A stretch of 64,000 nucleotides of DNA from Deinococcus apachensis DSM 19763. GTDB taxonomy: Bacteria > Deinococcota > Deinococci > Deinococcales > Deinococcaceae. The notes under the pieces were generated by a model. That model saw only the letters and a list, made by a program, of their open reading frames with translations, ran no database searches and had not been told where the DNA came from. The stretch's first letter is position 1. The number at the start of each line of letters is the position of its first letter. The stretch covers positions 1-64,000 of the forward strand of contig NZ_KB906406.1 of the NCBI RefSeq assembly GCF_000381345.1, written 5' to 3'. This document shows positions 25,263-38,153 of this stretch, piece by piece. The position numbers and the translations under genes were made by a program.

Positions 25263-25526
25263 ATGACGTGGGCCGGTGATCTGCTGGTGGTGGACGTGCT
25301 CGACGAGGACGCGGGCCTCGCGGATGTGGAGGACGCGCGCGGGCGTACGTATCAGCTTCCCGCCGAGTGGCTGCCGGACGTGCGCGACGGCGCGGCCTAC
25401 CGGGTGACGGTGGGCGGGGGCGGCGTGACCTTCACCCCCGACCCGGACGGCGCCCGGTTGCTGCGCGAGCGGAGCAAGCAGACGCTGCTCGACTTCGCCG
25501 ACGAGCCGGGAGACGCGCGCCCATGA
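25263..25526 (+). CDS. small DUF3006-like protein
   Basis: An 87-aa acidic protein, first gene of a three-gene coupled operon. The pattern ([20 protein letters not shown], then [19 protein letters not shown]) resembles DUF3006, a small beta-barrel-like family with no known role. TAGACT at 25251-25256 lies 6 nt before the ATG (leaderless). Its stop overlaps the next start as ATGA at 25523-25526, so the two proteins are made together. Confidence 0.6.
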   Translation: MTWAGDLLVVDVLDEDAGLADVEDARGRTYQLPAEWLPDVRDGAAYRVTVGGGGVTFTPDPDGARLLRERSKQTLLDFADEPGDARP

Positions 25527-26356
25527 CGCGGCCCGTCGTCATCCTTCCCGACCTGCACGGGCGCGTGGACCTGCTGGCGGAGGCGGTCGCCCATATCGGG
25601 GAGACGTACGGTCCGGATACGCACCTCCTGAGTCTGGGGGACGCCCTCGACCGGGGGCCGCGGAGCCTGGACTGCGCGGAGCTGCTGCTCGACCTGCACC
25701 GCCAGGGCCGCGCGACCCTGCTGATGGGCAATCACGAGCGCATGGCGCAGGAGGGTCTGCAATGGTTCCGCCGGTACGGGACCTCGCGTGACCTGGCCGA
25801 CTACCGCCGCGCGATGGAGGGCTTTGGCTGGTGGATGGGCAACGGCGGCGAGAGCGTGCGCCGCGAGCTGGCGGGGCAGGGCGGCCTGACGCTGGAACGC
25901 TTTCCGCAGGGGCTGGCCGAGTACCTCGACGCGCTCGTGCGGGTGGTGTACGTGACGGCGGACGGGGCGATTCACCGCGCCCCGCCGGGGGAGCCCAGCG
26001 TGCTCGTCGCCCACGCCAGCCCGCCGGTGAAGCATCCCCAGTACCCCAACCCCGAGTCGGCGGCGCTGTGGCTGAGGCCCTTCGACGGCCCCTTCCCGCT
26101 GCCCGAGGGGGTCACGTACAGCGTCCACGGGCACACGCCCGTCCGCGTTCCGGTGCGGCTGGGGCGGCAGGTGTACCTCGACCTGGGGGCGTACGAGACG
26201 GGCCGCCTCGCGCTGCTGAGCGTGAACGTGACCGGACGGCCCGAGGTCACGGTGCTGGAGGGCCGGGGCGATCCGGGGGCGGCCCGGCGCTACGCGGCCT
26301 TCGGCGAACCGCTTCCCACGAACACCGTCCCCCTGACCGGGAGGTCGCTGCGATGA
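25523..26356 (+). CDS. PPP-type metallophosphoesterase
   Basis: A 277-aa cytoplasmic phosphoesterase. Motifs of the PPP/ApaH/PrpE branch are clear: LPDLHGR (D-x-HG), [10 protein letters not shown] (GDxxDRG), LLMGNHERM (GNHE), VAHASPP and VHGHTPVR (HGH). Relatives hydrolyse diadenosine tetraphosphate or phosphoproteins. A longer frame beginning at 25367 overlaps the upstream gene and is rejected; the ATG at 25523 gives the ATGA overlap typical of coupled genes. The following CHAD gene also begins inside its stop codon, implying a common physiological task, possibly with polyphosphate or nucleotide polyphosphates. Confidence 0.88.
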   Translation: MTRPVVILPDLHGRVDLLAEAVAHIGETYGPDTHLLSLGDALDRGPRSLDCAELLLDLHRQGRATLLMGNHERMAQEGLQWFRRYGTSRDLADYRRAMEGFGWWMGNGGESVRRELAGQGGLTLERFPQGLAEYLDALVRVVYVTADGAIHRAPPGEPSVLVAHASPPVKHPQYPNPESAALWLRPFDGPFPLPEGVTYSVHGHTPVRVPVRLGRQVYLDLGAYETGRLALLSVNVTGRPEVTVLEGRGDPGAARRYAAFGEPLPTNTVPLTGRSLR

Positions 26357-27114
26357 GCAAACGGAGCCAGGCGGCCAGCCGCCTCAAGACCCTGTGGGAC
26401 GACCTGCGCGCGGGTGACCCGGGGGCCGTCCACGGCGCGCGCAAACTCACCCGGCGGGCCCAGGCCGAGCTGCGTGTGGCCGACGCGGGTGGGAAGACCG
26501 AGCGCGCCTGGCGTGACCTGCGCCGCGCCGCCGCGCCGTTGCGCGACCACGATGTGGCGGGCGGGCACATCCGGGATGCCCTCGTGGAACTTGGCGTGCC
26601 GGAGGACACCCTTGCGTACTTCGACCGGACCTGGGCCGGGCGGCGGGCGAACCTTCTCGCCGGGACCGTGTGGCCGGAGCGCCCGCCCGCCTTCGATCTG
26701 CGGAGTGGCTGGAAGGGCCGTGCCCGGCGCCTGATCGAGCAGGACGGGGACAAGCTCCTGCGGGATGGCAAGGCCGTGCTGAATTCCGAGCACTCGGAGG
26801 AGTGGCATGCCTGGCGCAAGCGCCTCAAACGCTACCGCTACACGCTCGACCTGATCGGCGAGGTGCCGTCCGTCGTGACGGACACGCTGGAGGCCCTGGG
26901 CCGTCTCCAGGACGCGGAGGTGGTGGTGGACATCCTGCACGGCGACCCCGACCTGTTGCGCTTCGAGCGTGCCCGCCTGATCGCCCGCGAGGAGGTGGCG
27001 CGGCAGGCGGCGCGGGAGCGGGTGCGTGGGCTGTTCCCCACGCTGGCCGAGCACCTGGAGGACCCGCTGGGGACTCCCCTCCCCGGGGAGCAGGAGGAAC
27101 ACGTCGGGGCGTGA
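26353..27114 (+). CDS. CHAD domain protein (polyphosphate-binding type)
   Basis: A 253-aa helical protein rich in conserved basic residues. It matches the CHAD domain: VHGARKLTRRAQAELRVA, AWRDLRRAAAPLRDHDV, then EEWHAWRKRLKRYRYTLDLIG and LGRLQDAEVVVD. The paired HxxRKxxRR and WRKxxKRxRYxxE-like helices form the phosphate-binding groove. CHAD proteins bind inorganic polyphosphate and often accompany CYTH phosphatases; here a PPP-type phosphatase takes that place. Start ATG overlaps the upstream stop (ATGA, 26353-26356). It is convergent with mocA, with a 9-nt gap. Confidence 0.9.
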   Translation: MSKRSQAASRLKTLWDDLRAGDPGAVHGARKLTRRAQAELRVADAGGKTERAWRDLRRAAAPLRDHDVAGGHIRDALVELGVPEDTLAYFDRTWAGRRANLLAGTVWPERPPAFDLRSGWKGRARRLIEQDGDKLLRDGKAVLNSEHSEEWHAWRKRLKRYRYTLDLIGEVPSVVTDTLEALGRLQDAEVVVDILHGDPDLLRFERARLIAREEVARQAARERVRGLFPTLAEHLEDPLGTPLPGEQEEHVGA

Positions 27115-27123
27115 GCGCAGGAC

Positions 27124-27753
27124 TCAGCGCCCCCGCAGTCCCTCCTCCAGTCGGCCCAAGTCCTCCGGCGTGTCCACATCCGCGAGGAGGGCGGTGGGAA
27201 ACCGCAGGATGACTGCCTGATTCGCGTACTCCCGCAGCAACGAGCGCGGGCCGTGATCGGCGTCGGGCAGAACGCGCAGGGGCGGGAGCAGGTCGGCCCG
27301 GAAGAGGTGGGGTGGGGCGCGGACCGCCTCCTCCTGGACATTGCCGTACTCTGCCAGGACGAGGGGAGCGCCCGTCTCCCGGAAGGCGTCGAGGAGCTGG
27401 GCGTGGATCTCCCCGGTGAGCAGCGGCATATCCGCCAGCGCGAAGTGAACGGCGGCCAGTTCCCCGGGCAGGGCGGCGACGGCGGCCCGGAAGGACCCCG
27501 CCAGCCCGCGCGCCGGATCAGGATTCACGGCGAAGGTGAAGGGCAGGCCCGCGAGTGCCGCCCGCACCCCCTCCCCCACCTCGCCGGGGGGAATGACGGC
27601 GAGCAGAAGGTCAAAACCTCCCCCGCTCAGGGCGAGCGCGGCGTGGCGCACGAGCGGCTGGCCCCGCAGGGGGACGAGCTGTTTGGGACGCCCCATCCGG
27701 GTACTCCGCCCGGCGGCGAGGAGCACGCCCGCGACCGGCCCTGAGAAGGACAT
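27124..27753 (-). CDS. mocA: molybdenum cofactor nucleotidyltransferase (MocA/CoxF-neighbour type)
   Basis: A 209-aa MobA-like NTP transferase. The signature GVLLAAGRSTRMGRPKQLVPL at the N-terminus binds the nucleotide; HFALADMPLLTG supplies the metal-binding Asp, and the C-terminal DVDTPEDL is typical of the MocA/YgfJ subgroup. MocA links CMP to molybdopterin for the xanthine dehydrogenase/CO dehydrogenase family of enzymes. Its location divergent from coxG-coxD-coxE supports this over the MobA (GMP) reaction. The structural molybdenum enzyme is not in the window. Confidence 0.85.
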   Translation of the reverse strand: MSFSGPVAGVLLAAGRSTRMGRPKQLVPLRGQPLVRHAALALSGGGFDLLLAVIPPGEVGEGVRAALAGLPFTFAVNPDPARGLAGSFRAAVAALPGELAAVHFALADMPLLTGEIHAQLLDAFRETGAPLVLAEYGNVQEEAVRAPPHLFRADLLPPLRVLPDADHGPRSLLREYANQAVILRFPTALLADVDTPEDLGRLEEGLRGR

Positions 27754-27832
27754 GTCCGGAGTGTACGGCCCACGACCTCAAGGCTGGGGCAGAATGGGGG
27801 CACCGACAACCCACGTCTTTCCAGGAGGTTTC

Positions 27833-28300
<468 letters not shown>

Positions 28301-28307
28301 GGCGGGG

Positions 28308-29176
<869 letters not shown>

Positions 29177-29180
<4 letters not shown>

Positions 29181-30391
29181 CCCCCACCGCCGACCTGCGG
29201 GACCGGGTGGTCGCTCTCGTCGCCCACCTGCGCGTGGCGCACGGCTTCCGGGTGGGGCCGGGTGAGGCGACGGCGGCGCTGGAGGCCCTGGGGACGGTCA
29301 ATCTGGGCCAGCGGCGCGAGGTCCGGGACGCCCTGCGCGCCATACTCACTGCCAGCCGGGAGGAGGGCCGCCTGTTCGACCTCACCTTCGACGCCTTTTT
29401 CCGGCTGCGCGAGGGGCCACCTCCGCCCCAGTTGCCCCCCCTGCTGCCCGAGACGAAGGCCCCGCTGTCCCCTCCCCCACCCTCACGCCCGCTGGCGAAA
29501 GGGCCAGGTGAGGAGCGGCCCGTTCCCGGTGGCCCACACGCAGAGGACCCGGAGGAAGGCCCAAATTCCTCTTCCTCCCATCCCAACCCGGACCGTGAGA
29601 CGGAGGGCGAGCCGGACACCCCAGCCCGAATCCTCACCGCCCGGTTGAGTCCCCACGCGGGGGCCGGGGGCCGGGTGGACGCGCTGGAGGGCGACCTCCC
29701 GGACCTTCTCCGGGCGGCGGGGGCGCTCGTTCAGGCGGTGGAACTGGGGCGGGGGCGGCGGCTCGTCCCACAACCCCGTGGCGCCCGCCTGGATGCCCGG
29801 CGCACCCTGCGGGCGGCGGCAGGCACGGCAGGAGACCCGGCCCGGCTGCGCTGGTTGGGCCGCCCCCGCCGGGCTCCGCGTTTTCTGCTCGTGCTCGACG
29901 GCAGCCGCAGCATGGGAAAAAGCGCGACGCTGCTGCTGCGCTTCGCCCAGGCCCTCCATCTTCGCTCCCGGCGAGTCGAGGTGTATGCCTTCAGCACGGG
30001 CCTTACCCGCCTGACTCCCCTCCTGCGCCGCGCGCCGCCCGGCGGTCCCCTCACCCTGCCCGACCTGGGCGAGGCGTGGGGCGGCGGCACCCGCATCGGC
30101 GAGAACCTGCTGCGGCTGACGCGCGGGGAACGGGCGCGGGTCAGCCGCGACACTGCCGTTCTGATCCTGAGTGACGGCCTGGACACGGGTGAGCCGGAGA
30201 CGCTGACCCGCGCGTTGCGGGACCTGCGGGCGCGAGCGGGCCTGATCGTCTGGCTCTCGCCGCTGGCTGCCCTGCCCGGCTATCAACCCGTCCAGCGGGC
30301 GGTGCAGGCAGCCCTGCCGCACCTGGACGCCTTCCTGCCCGCCGGGGGACTGGAGGACCTGCGGGCATTGGGGGGACGCCTACGGCGGTAA
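29177..30391 (+). CDS. coxE: VWA domain protein, CoxE-like
   Basis: A 404-aa protein. The N-terminal helical domain (about 1-80) has FRVGPGEATAALEAL and REVRDALRAIL, typical of CoxE. A disordered Pro/Ser/Glu-rich linker runs to about 155. The C-terminal VWA domain carries the MIDAS residues D-G-S-R-S in LVLDGSRSMGKS, GGTRIGENL and LSDGLDTGEPETL. With CoxD it forms the MoxR-VWA pair that matures molybdenum hydroxylases; in CO dehydrogenase this step inserts copper. It starts with GTG overlapping the coxD stop, so the two are coupled. Confidence 0.88.
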
Positions 30392-30496
30392 AGGGGCCAG
30401 ACGCGGGAAGGGATACCCAGGCCTGAAGCCCGGGTGAAGGTCCGCCCCATCTTGCCGGGCCCAGGAAGGCGAACGGTAGGGCCAGGAGGCCCACCC

Positions 30497-30847
30497 ATGA
30501 CCCAGCCGGTGACGAATGTCCAGATGATGCAGGAGTGCCTGGAAGCCTGCCTCTCCTGCCTGCGGGCCTGCGAGGTCTGCGCCGAGGCCTGCCTGGACGA
30601 GCCGGACATCGACATGCTGCGCGAGTGCATCCGGCTCGACCGCGACTGCGCCGACGCCTGCGCCCTGACCGCCCGGCTGTTGATGCGGGCCAGCGCCCTG
30701 CATCTGGAGGCCTGCCGGATGTGCGCCGAGGCGTGTGGAGCCTGCGCCGCCGAATGCGAGCGCCACGCCGGTCACCACGACCACTGCCGCCTGTGCGCTG
30801 AGGCCTGCCGCCGCTGCGAGGAGAGCTGCCGCCGGATGGCCGCGTAG
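30497..30847 (+). CDS. Cys-rich four-helix-bundle copper-binding protein (DUF326, Csp-like)
   Basis: A 116-aa protein with 19 cysteines arranged in CxxxC and CxxC steps (ECLEACLSCLRACEVCAEAC, then ECIRLDRDC, ACRMCAEACGACAAEC and HCRLCAEACRRCEESC). This is the DUF326/copper-storage-protein pattern, in which thiolates line the inside of a four-helix bundle and hold many Cu(I) ions. There is no signal peptide, so it would be cytosolic (Csp3-like). His in HAGHHDHC may guard the bundle opening. The ATG at 30497 follows CCAGGAGG; the longer frame from 30434 lacks support. It lies 105 nt downstream of coxE on the same strand, notable because CoxE-type proteins load copper in CO dehydrogenase. Confidence 0.9.
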   Translation: MTQPVTNVQMMQECLEACLSCLRACEVCAEACLDEPDIDMLRECIRLDRDCADACALTARLLMRASALHLEACRMCAEACGACAAECERHAGHHDHCRLCAEACRRCEESCRRMAA

Positions 30848-31100
30848 AGTCAGGAAAGGGGCGGCGGGGTTCAACTCCGCCAAACACGAAAATGTGGGGG
30901 GTGGCTGCTTTTCTCCCTCACTCGCAGGGCTGCTGGCGGGCTCGCAAGACTCCAAAGAGAGGGTCGGGGGGTGACGAGCGTCAGCCCGCCCCAGTTGGTC
31001 ATTAAGCTTTGATAAGCAAAACTCCGTCAGGATGCTCACATCGGCCACAGGAATGCTGAGGAGGCCAGAGCAGGCGCGCCCAGTGGCAAAGGAGCAGACC

Positions 31101-32321
31101 ATGCCCGATTCACTCCAGACCGGCTGGGACCTGACCGAGCCGCGCACCGCCGTCTCTTCTTTTCTGGGCAGCTTGCCCGCCCCGCCGCAACTCCTCGCCC
31201 TGGGTGAACCGACTCATCGCCTCGACGCCTTTCCGGCCTGGCGCAACCGCATCTTCCGCACCCTGGCCGAAGATCACGGCTTCCGCGCCATCGCCCTCGA
31301 AAGTGACATCTTCGCTAGCCTGCGGGTGAACGCTTACGTCACGTCGGGCCAAGACGCGCTGGATGAGGTCATGCGGACGGGCTTCAGCCACGACTTCGGT
31401 TCCATCCCGGCCAACCGGGAGCTGGTCGGGTGGATGAGGGGCTTCAACGCGAGCCGCGACCCCGCCGACCACCTGCGCTTTTACGGCTTCGACGCTCCCC
31501 TGGAGAATCTGTGGGCGGCCAGTCCCCGCGCCAGCCTGCTCGCCCTGCACAGCTTCCTGACCACCCATCTGGGCACCCTGGCTGTGGACCGGAGCACCCT
31601 TGAACGCCTCTGCGGGGAGGACACCCGCTGGACCAATCCGGCGGCCGGAATGGACGCGACACAGTCCATCGGCAACAGCGGGGAAGCGCGGGATCTCCGG
31701 CTGCTGGCCGACGATCTTTGCGGCCTCCTGGAAACCGAAGCGCCAGGGCTGGCCGCACAACCCGATCTCTGGGAAGCGAGGCTGCACGCCCGCACGGCGG
31801 CGGGCCTGCTTCGTTACCACGCGGTCATCGCCGACCCGGCGTCCGACCGGGTGGCGCGAATGCTGGCGCGGCGTGACCTGATGATGGCCGACAACCTGAT
31901 CGCCATCGCCGAGCGAGAACAGGAGCGCGGGCCGACGCTCGTGTTCGCCCACAACAGCCACCTGCAACGCCCGATCAGCGTGATGAAGATGGGCGGCATG
32001 AGTCTGGAGTGGTGGAGTGCCGGGGCGCACGTCAGCCTCCGCCTGGGCACGCGGTACGCCTTCATTGCGAGCGATCTGGGGACGGCACCGGCAAAGGGCA
32101 TCGGGGAGCCCGCCCCGGACACGTTGCAAGGCGTTCTCCTGAAGCTGACCGGCTCCGCTTCCCTGCTTCCCTCCCGGGAACTGACCGCTGCACTCCCTGA
32201 ACGACTGACGGCGCGAACGGACGCTCCCGTGCGAGCCGGTTCTTATCCTTATTTCCCCCTCAAGGCAGAACAACTGTCCCTCACGGACGGCGTGCTGTTC
32301 GTGGGGCACGCGACCGGCTGA
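31101..32321 (+). CDS. erythromycin esterase-like protein
   Basis: A 406-aa protein of the erythromycin esterase (EreA/B-like) superfamily. The family signatures are visible: LALGEPTHRLDAFPAWRNRI with the active-site Glu and His, GFRAIALESD, YGFDAP, and the C-terminal LVFAHNSHLQRP with the second His. Family members include macrolide esterases and succinoglycan-type hydrolases, and most chromosomal ones have unknown substrates, so resistance should not be assumed. The ATG at 31101 has AAAGGAG 8 nt upstream; an in-frame ATG at 31032 lies before it and is rejected. The upstream sequence holds an AT-rich TTAAGCTTTGATAAGC segment, probably the promoter. Confidence 0.85.
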   Translation: MPDSLQTGWDLTEPRTAVSSFLGSLPAPPQLLALGEPTHRLDAFPAWRNRIFRTLAEDHGFRAIALESDIFASLRVNAYVTSGQDALDEVMRTGFSHDFGSIPANRELVGWMRGFNASRDPADHLRFYGFDAPLENLWAASPRASLLALHSFLTTHLGTLAVDRSTLERLCGEDTRWTNPAAGMDATQSIGNSGEARDLRLLADDLCGLLETEAPGLAAQPDLWEARLHARTAAGLLRYHAVIADPASDRVARMLARRDLMMADNLIAIAEREQERGPTLVFAHNSHLQRPISVMKMGGMSLEWWSAGAHVSLRLGTRYAFIASDLGTAPAKGIGEPAPDTLQGVLLKLTGSASLLPSRELTAALPERLTARTDAPVRAGSYPYFPLKAEQLSLTDGVLFVGHATG

Positions 32322-32395
32322 GCACGTCGGGTCCGCGGCGAGCGCCCCACCCCGCCTTGTCTACCCCTCCCGCCGCTCCTCTCCCACCCCGCGCC

Positions 32396-32401
32396 TATGC
32401 T
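32396..32401 (+). promoter_or_regulatory. -10 box of the ilvA leader
   Basis: TATGCT lies exactly 6 nt before the leader ATG at 32408, the same geometry as at many genes in this window. No convincing -35 is visible at 17-18 nt upstream. Confidence 0.45.
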
Positions 32402-32407
32402 GCTCCC

Positions 32408-32446
32408 ATGCAGGCGGCGCGAATTATTCCAGGGTTCGGGGACTGA
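32408..32446 (+). CDS. candidate ilvA leader peptide with tandem Ile codons
   Basis: A 12-codon ORF reads MQAARIIPGFGD and ends with TGA 28 nt before the attenuator stem. Its two adjacent Ile codons are both ATT, whereas Ile in this window is overwhelmingly ATC, so ribosomes should slow here when charged Ile-tRNA is short. Threonine dehydratase makes the first intermediate of isoleucine synthesis, so control by Ile codons is exactly what attenuation would need. The ATG lies 6 nt after a -10 box, so the peptide would be read from a leaderless RNA. Confidence 0.6.
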   Translation: MQAARIIPGFGD

Positions 32447-32474
32447 CGGTTCCAGCCCGCGCGCTGCACCTCCA

Positions 32475-32503
32475 CCCCCGCACCCCAGGCGGGGGCTTTT
32501 CTT
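32475..32503 (+). terminator. attenuator terminator in the ilvA leader
   Basis: CCCCCGC (32475-32481) and GCGGGGG (32489-32495) form a 7-bp stem with a 7-nt loop, followed by CTTTTCTT. It ends 13 nt before the ilvA ATG, and must be bypassed for expression. The CGGGG at 32437-32441 within the leader ORF could compete for the stem as an anti-terminator. Confidence 0.7.
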
Positions 32504-32515
32504 ACCGGGAGACCG

Positions 32516-34063
<1,548 letters not shown>

Positions 34064-34085
34064 GGGGGCGGGTAGGGTGCAGGGC

Positions 34086-34645
34086 GTGACCCCCTCCCCC
34101 GACGTGCCCCCGGGCAAGCTGATCCTTCTCAACGGCGCGTCGAGTGCCGGGAAATCGACGCTGTGCCGGGCCATTCAGGCGCAGATCGACGAACCCTTCC
34201 TCCAGTTCTCGCTGGACTTCCTAATGTTCGGGGTGGGAGTGCTGCCCCGGCGGCGTGACCCGGACGGCCCCTTCACCTGGGCGGCGATGCGGCCCCGGCT
34301 GTTCGAGGGCTACCACCGCTGCCTCCCCGCGTTCCTGGGCGCCGGGAACAACCTCGTGGTGGATTACATCATCGAGACGCCGGAAGGGTGGCGGCGCCTG
34401 GCAGAGCTGCTGCGGCCCTTCGACGTTTTCCTGGTCGGCGTGCACTGTCCCCCGGACGAACTGGAGCGGCGGGAGAGGGAGCGCGGCGACCGCCGCCCCG
34501 GGGACGCCCGGCGCGACCTGCTGACCGTGCATACCTTCACCCGCTACGACTTCGAGGTGGACTCCCGGCGCTCACCGGAGGAAAACGCCGCCGCCATCAT
34601 CACCGCGTGGCAGGTGAGGCGGACGCCCGGCGCCCTCTCCCGCCC

Positions 34646-34649
<4 letters not shown>
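34086..34649 (+). CDS. chloramphenicol phosphotransferase-like kinase
   Basis: A 187-aa P-loop protein. KLILLNGASSAGKSTLCRAIQ supplies the Walker A motif in the form shared by chloramphenicol 3-O-phosphotransferases; LQFSLDFLMFG, NNLVVDYIIE and FLVGVHCPPDELERRERERGDR continue the family pattern, with the last giving the lid arginines. Most chromosomal homologues have no shown link to antibiotic resistance. The GTG at 34086 follows TAGGGT by 7 nt; a GTG at 34077 would fall inside that box and is rejected. Its stop overlaps the stop of the convergent TolB-like gene. Confidence 0.85.
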
Positions 34650-35620
<971 letters not shown>

Positions 35621-35631
35621 CCCGGGCCGCC

Positions 35632-36351
<720 letters not shown>

Positions 36352-36420
36352 GCACGATGGTCACCCAGCAGCGCGCGGGTGACGGTGCGCGGGGTTACAG
36401 GAGCAGATGCGAGGGGTGGG

Positions 36421-36446
36421 AAATAAAAAATCCGCCCGTTCGGCGG
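36421..36446 (-). terminator. hairpin with T-run in the M23 leader (possible attenuator)
   Basis: On the minus strand CCGCC-GAACG-GGCGG is followed by ATTTTTTATTT. It begins only about 5-10 nt after the predicted transcription start. A terminator so close to a promoter would make a very short RNA unless bypassed. Confidence 0.5.
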
Positions 36447-36456
36447 TGATGTAAAG

Positions 36457-36485
36457 AAGATAGCGTGGGATGCAGGGGAAGTCAA
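36457..36485 (-). promoter_or_regulatory. promoter upstream of the M23 peptidase gene
   Basis: TTGACT (36480-36485) and TATCTT (36457-36462), both read on the minus strand, are 17 nt apart. This close match to the sigma-70 consensus directs transcription toward the peptidase gene. Confidence 0.6.
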
Positions 36486-36872
36486 ATTATGCAGGCGGAT
36501 TTTGCAGCAGGGGCTGGGGGGGAGCCTCAAGGAAGGGCAAGCTGGCGCTTGCCTCCTCCCTCTGCAAGCAGCTCTACGAGTTCCAGCCTCCCCACAAGGA
36601 GGAAGGGGTGAAGAGCGCCAAAGCTCTTAAACCGTCTCTTGTGGACGGCCGATTCCTGCCCTCAGCTCGCTCTCGCACGGCCTTCACCCCGCCTTGCTCG
36701 CGCAGCGAGACGGTGGGTGAGCAGCCTGGAATGCAGCAAGATCAAACATGACACGTAGAGAAAAGCGACCACAGGCGCGACGGGTCGGGACCTTGCCCAG
36801 CGCAGCGCCACTCCCCCTGCCCCTGTAGGGGTAGGGGGGTGGGGGCAACCCGAAGCAAGACGCCCTGTCCCC

Positions 36873-37658
36873 TCACGCCTCCCGTACAAACTCCGGCGCC
36901 CGCCGAGCCTTGAACGCCGTCACCCCCTCCTCATGCTCCCAGTGATCCCCCGCGAGCTGCTGAAGTTCCGCCTCCTTCTCCAGCGCCTGATCCAACGTGG
37001 TCGTCAGCGCGGCGTTCAGCGCCTGCTTCGTCAGCCTCAGCGCATTCGCGGGCCGCACCGCCAGCCGCTCCGCGTAAGCCTGAACGTCCGCCCGGAAGGA
37101 CTCGTCCGGATAGACGTGCTCGCACAGCCCCAGCCGCAGCCCCTCCTCCGCCCCCACCCGCTCGGCCAGGGCCATCAGCTCGAAGGCGCGGTGGTAGCCC
37201 ACCAGACGCGGCAGGAACCACGTGCTCCCCGAGTCCGGCACGAGCGCGATGTTGGAAAAGACCTCGATCAGGCTGGCCGACCGCGACCACAGCCGGATGT
37301 CACCCGAGAGCGCCAGGCTCGCCCCCGCCCCCGCCGCGACCCCGTTCACAGCGGTGATGACCGGCTTGCCCAGACCCCGAATCGTGCGGATCAGCGGGTT
37401 GTAGGTGTGGTTCAGGTGCTCGGTGAAGGTCATGTCCCGCCCCGACACGTCGCCCAGATCCTGCCCGGCGCAGAAGCCCCGGCCCGACCCCGTCACCACG
37501 ATCACCCGCACGGCGGGGTCGGCGTCGGCGGTCCTCAGCTCCTCCGTCAGCGTGAGGAGCAGCGCGTCGTTGGCGGCGTTGAGCTTGTCCGGGCGATTAA
37601 GGCTGAGGGTGCGGACACCCGCGCGGGTCTCCACCAGGATCACAGGTTCGGCGGTCAT
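36873..37658 (-). CDS. paaG: enoyl-CoA hydratase/isomerase family protein, PaaG-like
   Basis: A 261-aa crotonase-fold enzyme. The order RTLSLNRPDKLNAAND, VTGSGRGFCAGQDLGDV, the oxyanion-loop VNGVAAGAGASLALSGDI, FSNIALVPDSGSTWFLPRLVG and KQALNAALTTTLDQALEKEA follows PaaG, the 1,2-epoxyphenylacetyl-CoA isomerase (oxepin-CoA forming). Asp in LVPDSG replaces the catalytic Glu of hydratases, as in PaaG. No other paa genes are nearby, so the physiological substrate is uncertain. ATG 37658 follows TACGCT by 6 nt; the longer frame to 37874 is the antisense shadow of ruvX. Confidence 0.85.
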   Translation of the reverse strand: MTAEPVILVETRAGVRTLSLNRPDKLNAANDALLLTLTEELRTADADPAVRVIVVTGSGRGFCAGQDLGDVSGRDMTFTEHLNHTYNPLIRTIRGLGKPVITAVNGVAAGAGASLALSGDIRLWSRSASLIEVFSNIALVPDSGSTWFLPRLVGYHRAFELMALAERVGAEEGLRLGLCEHVYPDESFRADVQAYAERLAVRPANALRLTKQALNAALTTTLDQALEKEAELQQLAGDHWEHEEGVTAFKARRAPEFVREA

Positions 37659-37722
37659 GGCGGCAGCGTAGCGCGTCCGGGTAGGTGGCCCCGGGAGAAG
37701 GCCCTCCGCTACACTCACCCCG

Positions 37723-38130
37723 ATGCCTGGCCCCTCCCCCCTTCCCGTCGTCCTGGCGCTCGACGTGAGCAAGTCGCGGATCGGCTTCGCAGTGAACGCG
37801 GGGCGGCTGGCCTTCGGGCGGGGCAGCGTGGACCGCAAGCGGCTGCCGCTGGACCTCAAGGCCGTGCGCCTCAAGGTCGAGGAGACGGGCGCGGAGTTGC
37901 TCCTCCTCGGCTTGCCGCTGCGGACGGACGGCGCGCACAGCCCCTCGGCCGACCGGGTGCGCGCCTTCGGGAGGGTCCTTCAGGAGAAGGGCTACACCGT
38001 CGCCTACCAGGACGAACGGTTCACCACCCGCCGTGCCCGAGAGCTGGGCGCCGCGGACGAGGACGAGGCGGCGGCGGTGCAGATTCTGGAGTTGTACCTG
38101 ATGGGGCGGGAGGAGCAGACGGAGGACTGA
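37723..38130 (+). CDS. ruvX: Holliday junction resolvase RuvX / YqgF
   Basis: A 135-aa RNase H-like nuclease of the YqgF family. The fold is recognisable from LALDVSKSRIGFAVN with the first catalytic Asp, LLLLGLPLRTDGAHSPSADRVRAF, and QDERFTTRRARELG carrying the catalytic Glu. Near the C-terminus DEDEAAAVQILELYL supplies the final acidic residue. YqgF/RuvX acts in pre-16S rRNA 5'-end processing and may resolve junctions. ATG 37723 follows TACACT by 7 nt and is divergent from paaG. Confidence 0.9.
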   Translation: MPGPSPLPVVLALDVSKSRIGFAVNAGRLAFGRGSVDRKRLPLDLKAVRLKVEETGAELLLLGLPLRTDGAHSPSADRVRAFGRVLQEKGYTVAYQDERFTTRRARELGAADEDEAAAVQILELYLMGREEQTED

Positions 38131-38153
38131 TCCTCCCCCAGCTGGCCCCCTCG

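Larger units (their letters stand above)
36352..36872. other. 520-nt spacer without a supported gene
   Basis: The left part holds the promoter and leader hairpin of the M23 gene. The rest has only small dyads: GGCAAG/CTTGCC (36536-36553), AAGAGC/GCTCTT (36611-36628) and a CCCCTGCCCCTGTAGGGG-type G/C-rich dyad near 36815-36845. A 93-codon frame from 36470 has unlike composition, no start signal and no recognisable motif, so I do not call it. The composition is mixed and could hide decayed sequence or a small RNA. Confidence 0.5.

Noticed and set aside
25367..25522. N-terminal extension of the PPP phosphatase from 25367
   Set aside because: It overlaps the DUF3006-like gene, has Arg/Gly-rich composition, and the ATG at 25523 gives the coupled ATGA overlap.
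31101..32321. Macrolide resistance gene
   Set aside because: The erythromycin esterase fold is clear, but most chromosomal members are not shown to confer resistance and no other resistance context is present.
36470..36751. 93-codon frame in the spacer upstream of the M23 gene
   Set aside because: No start signal, no recognisable motif, and it runs across several small dyads and the promoter of the M23 gene.
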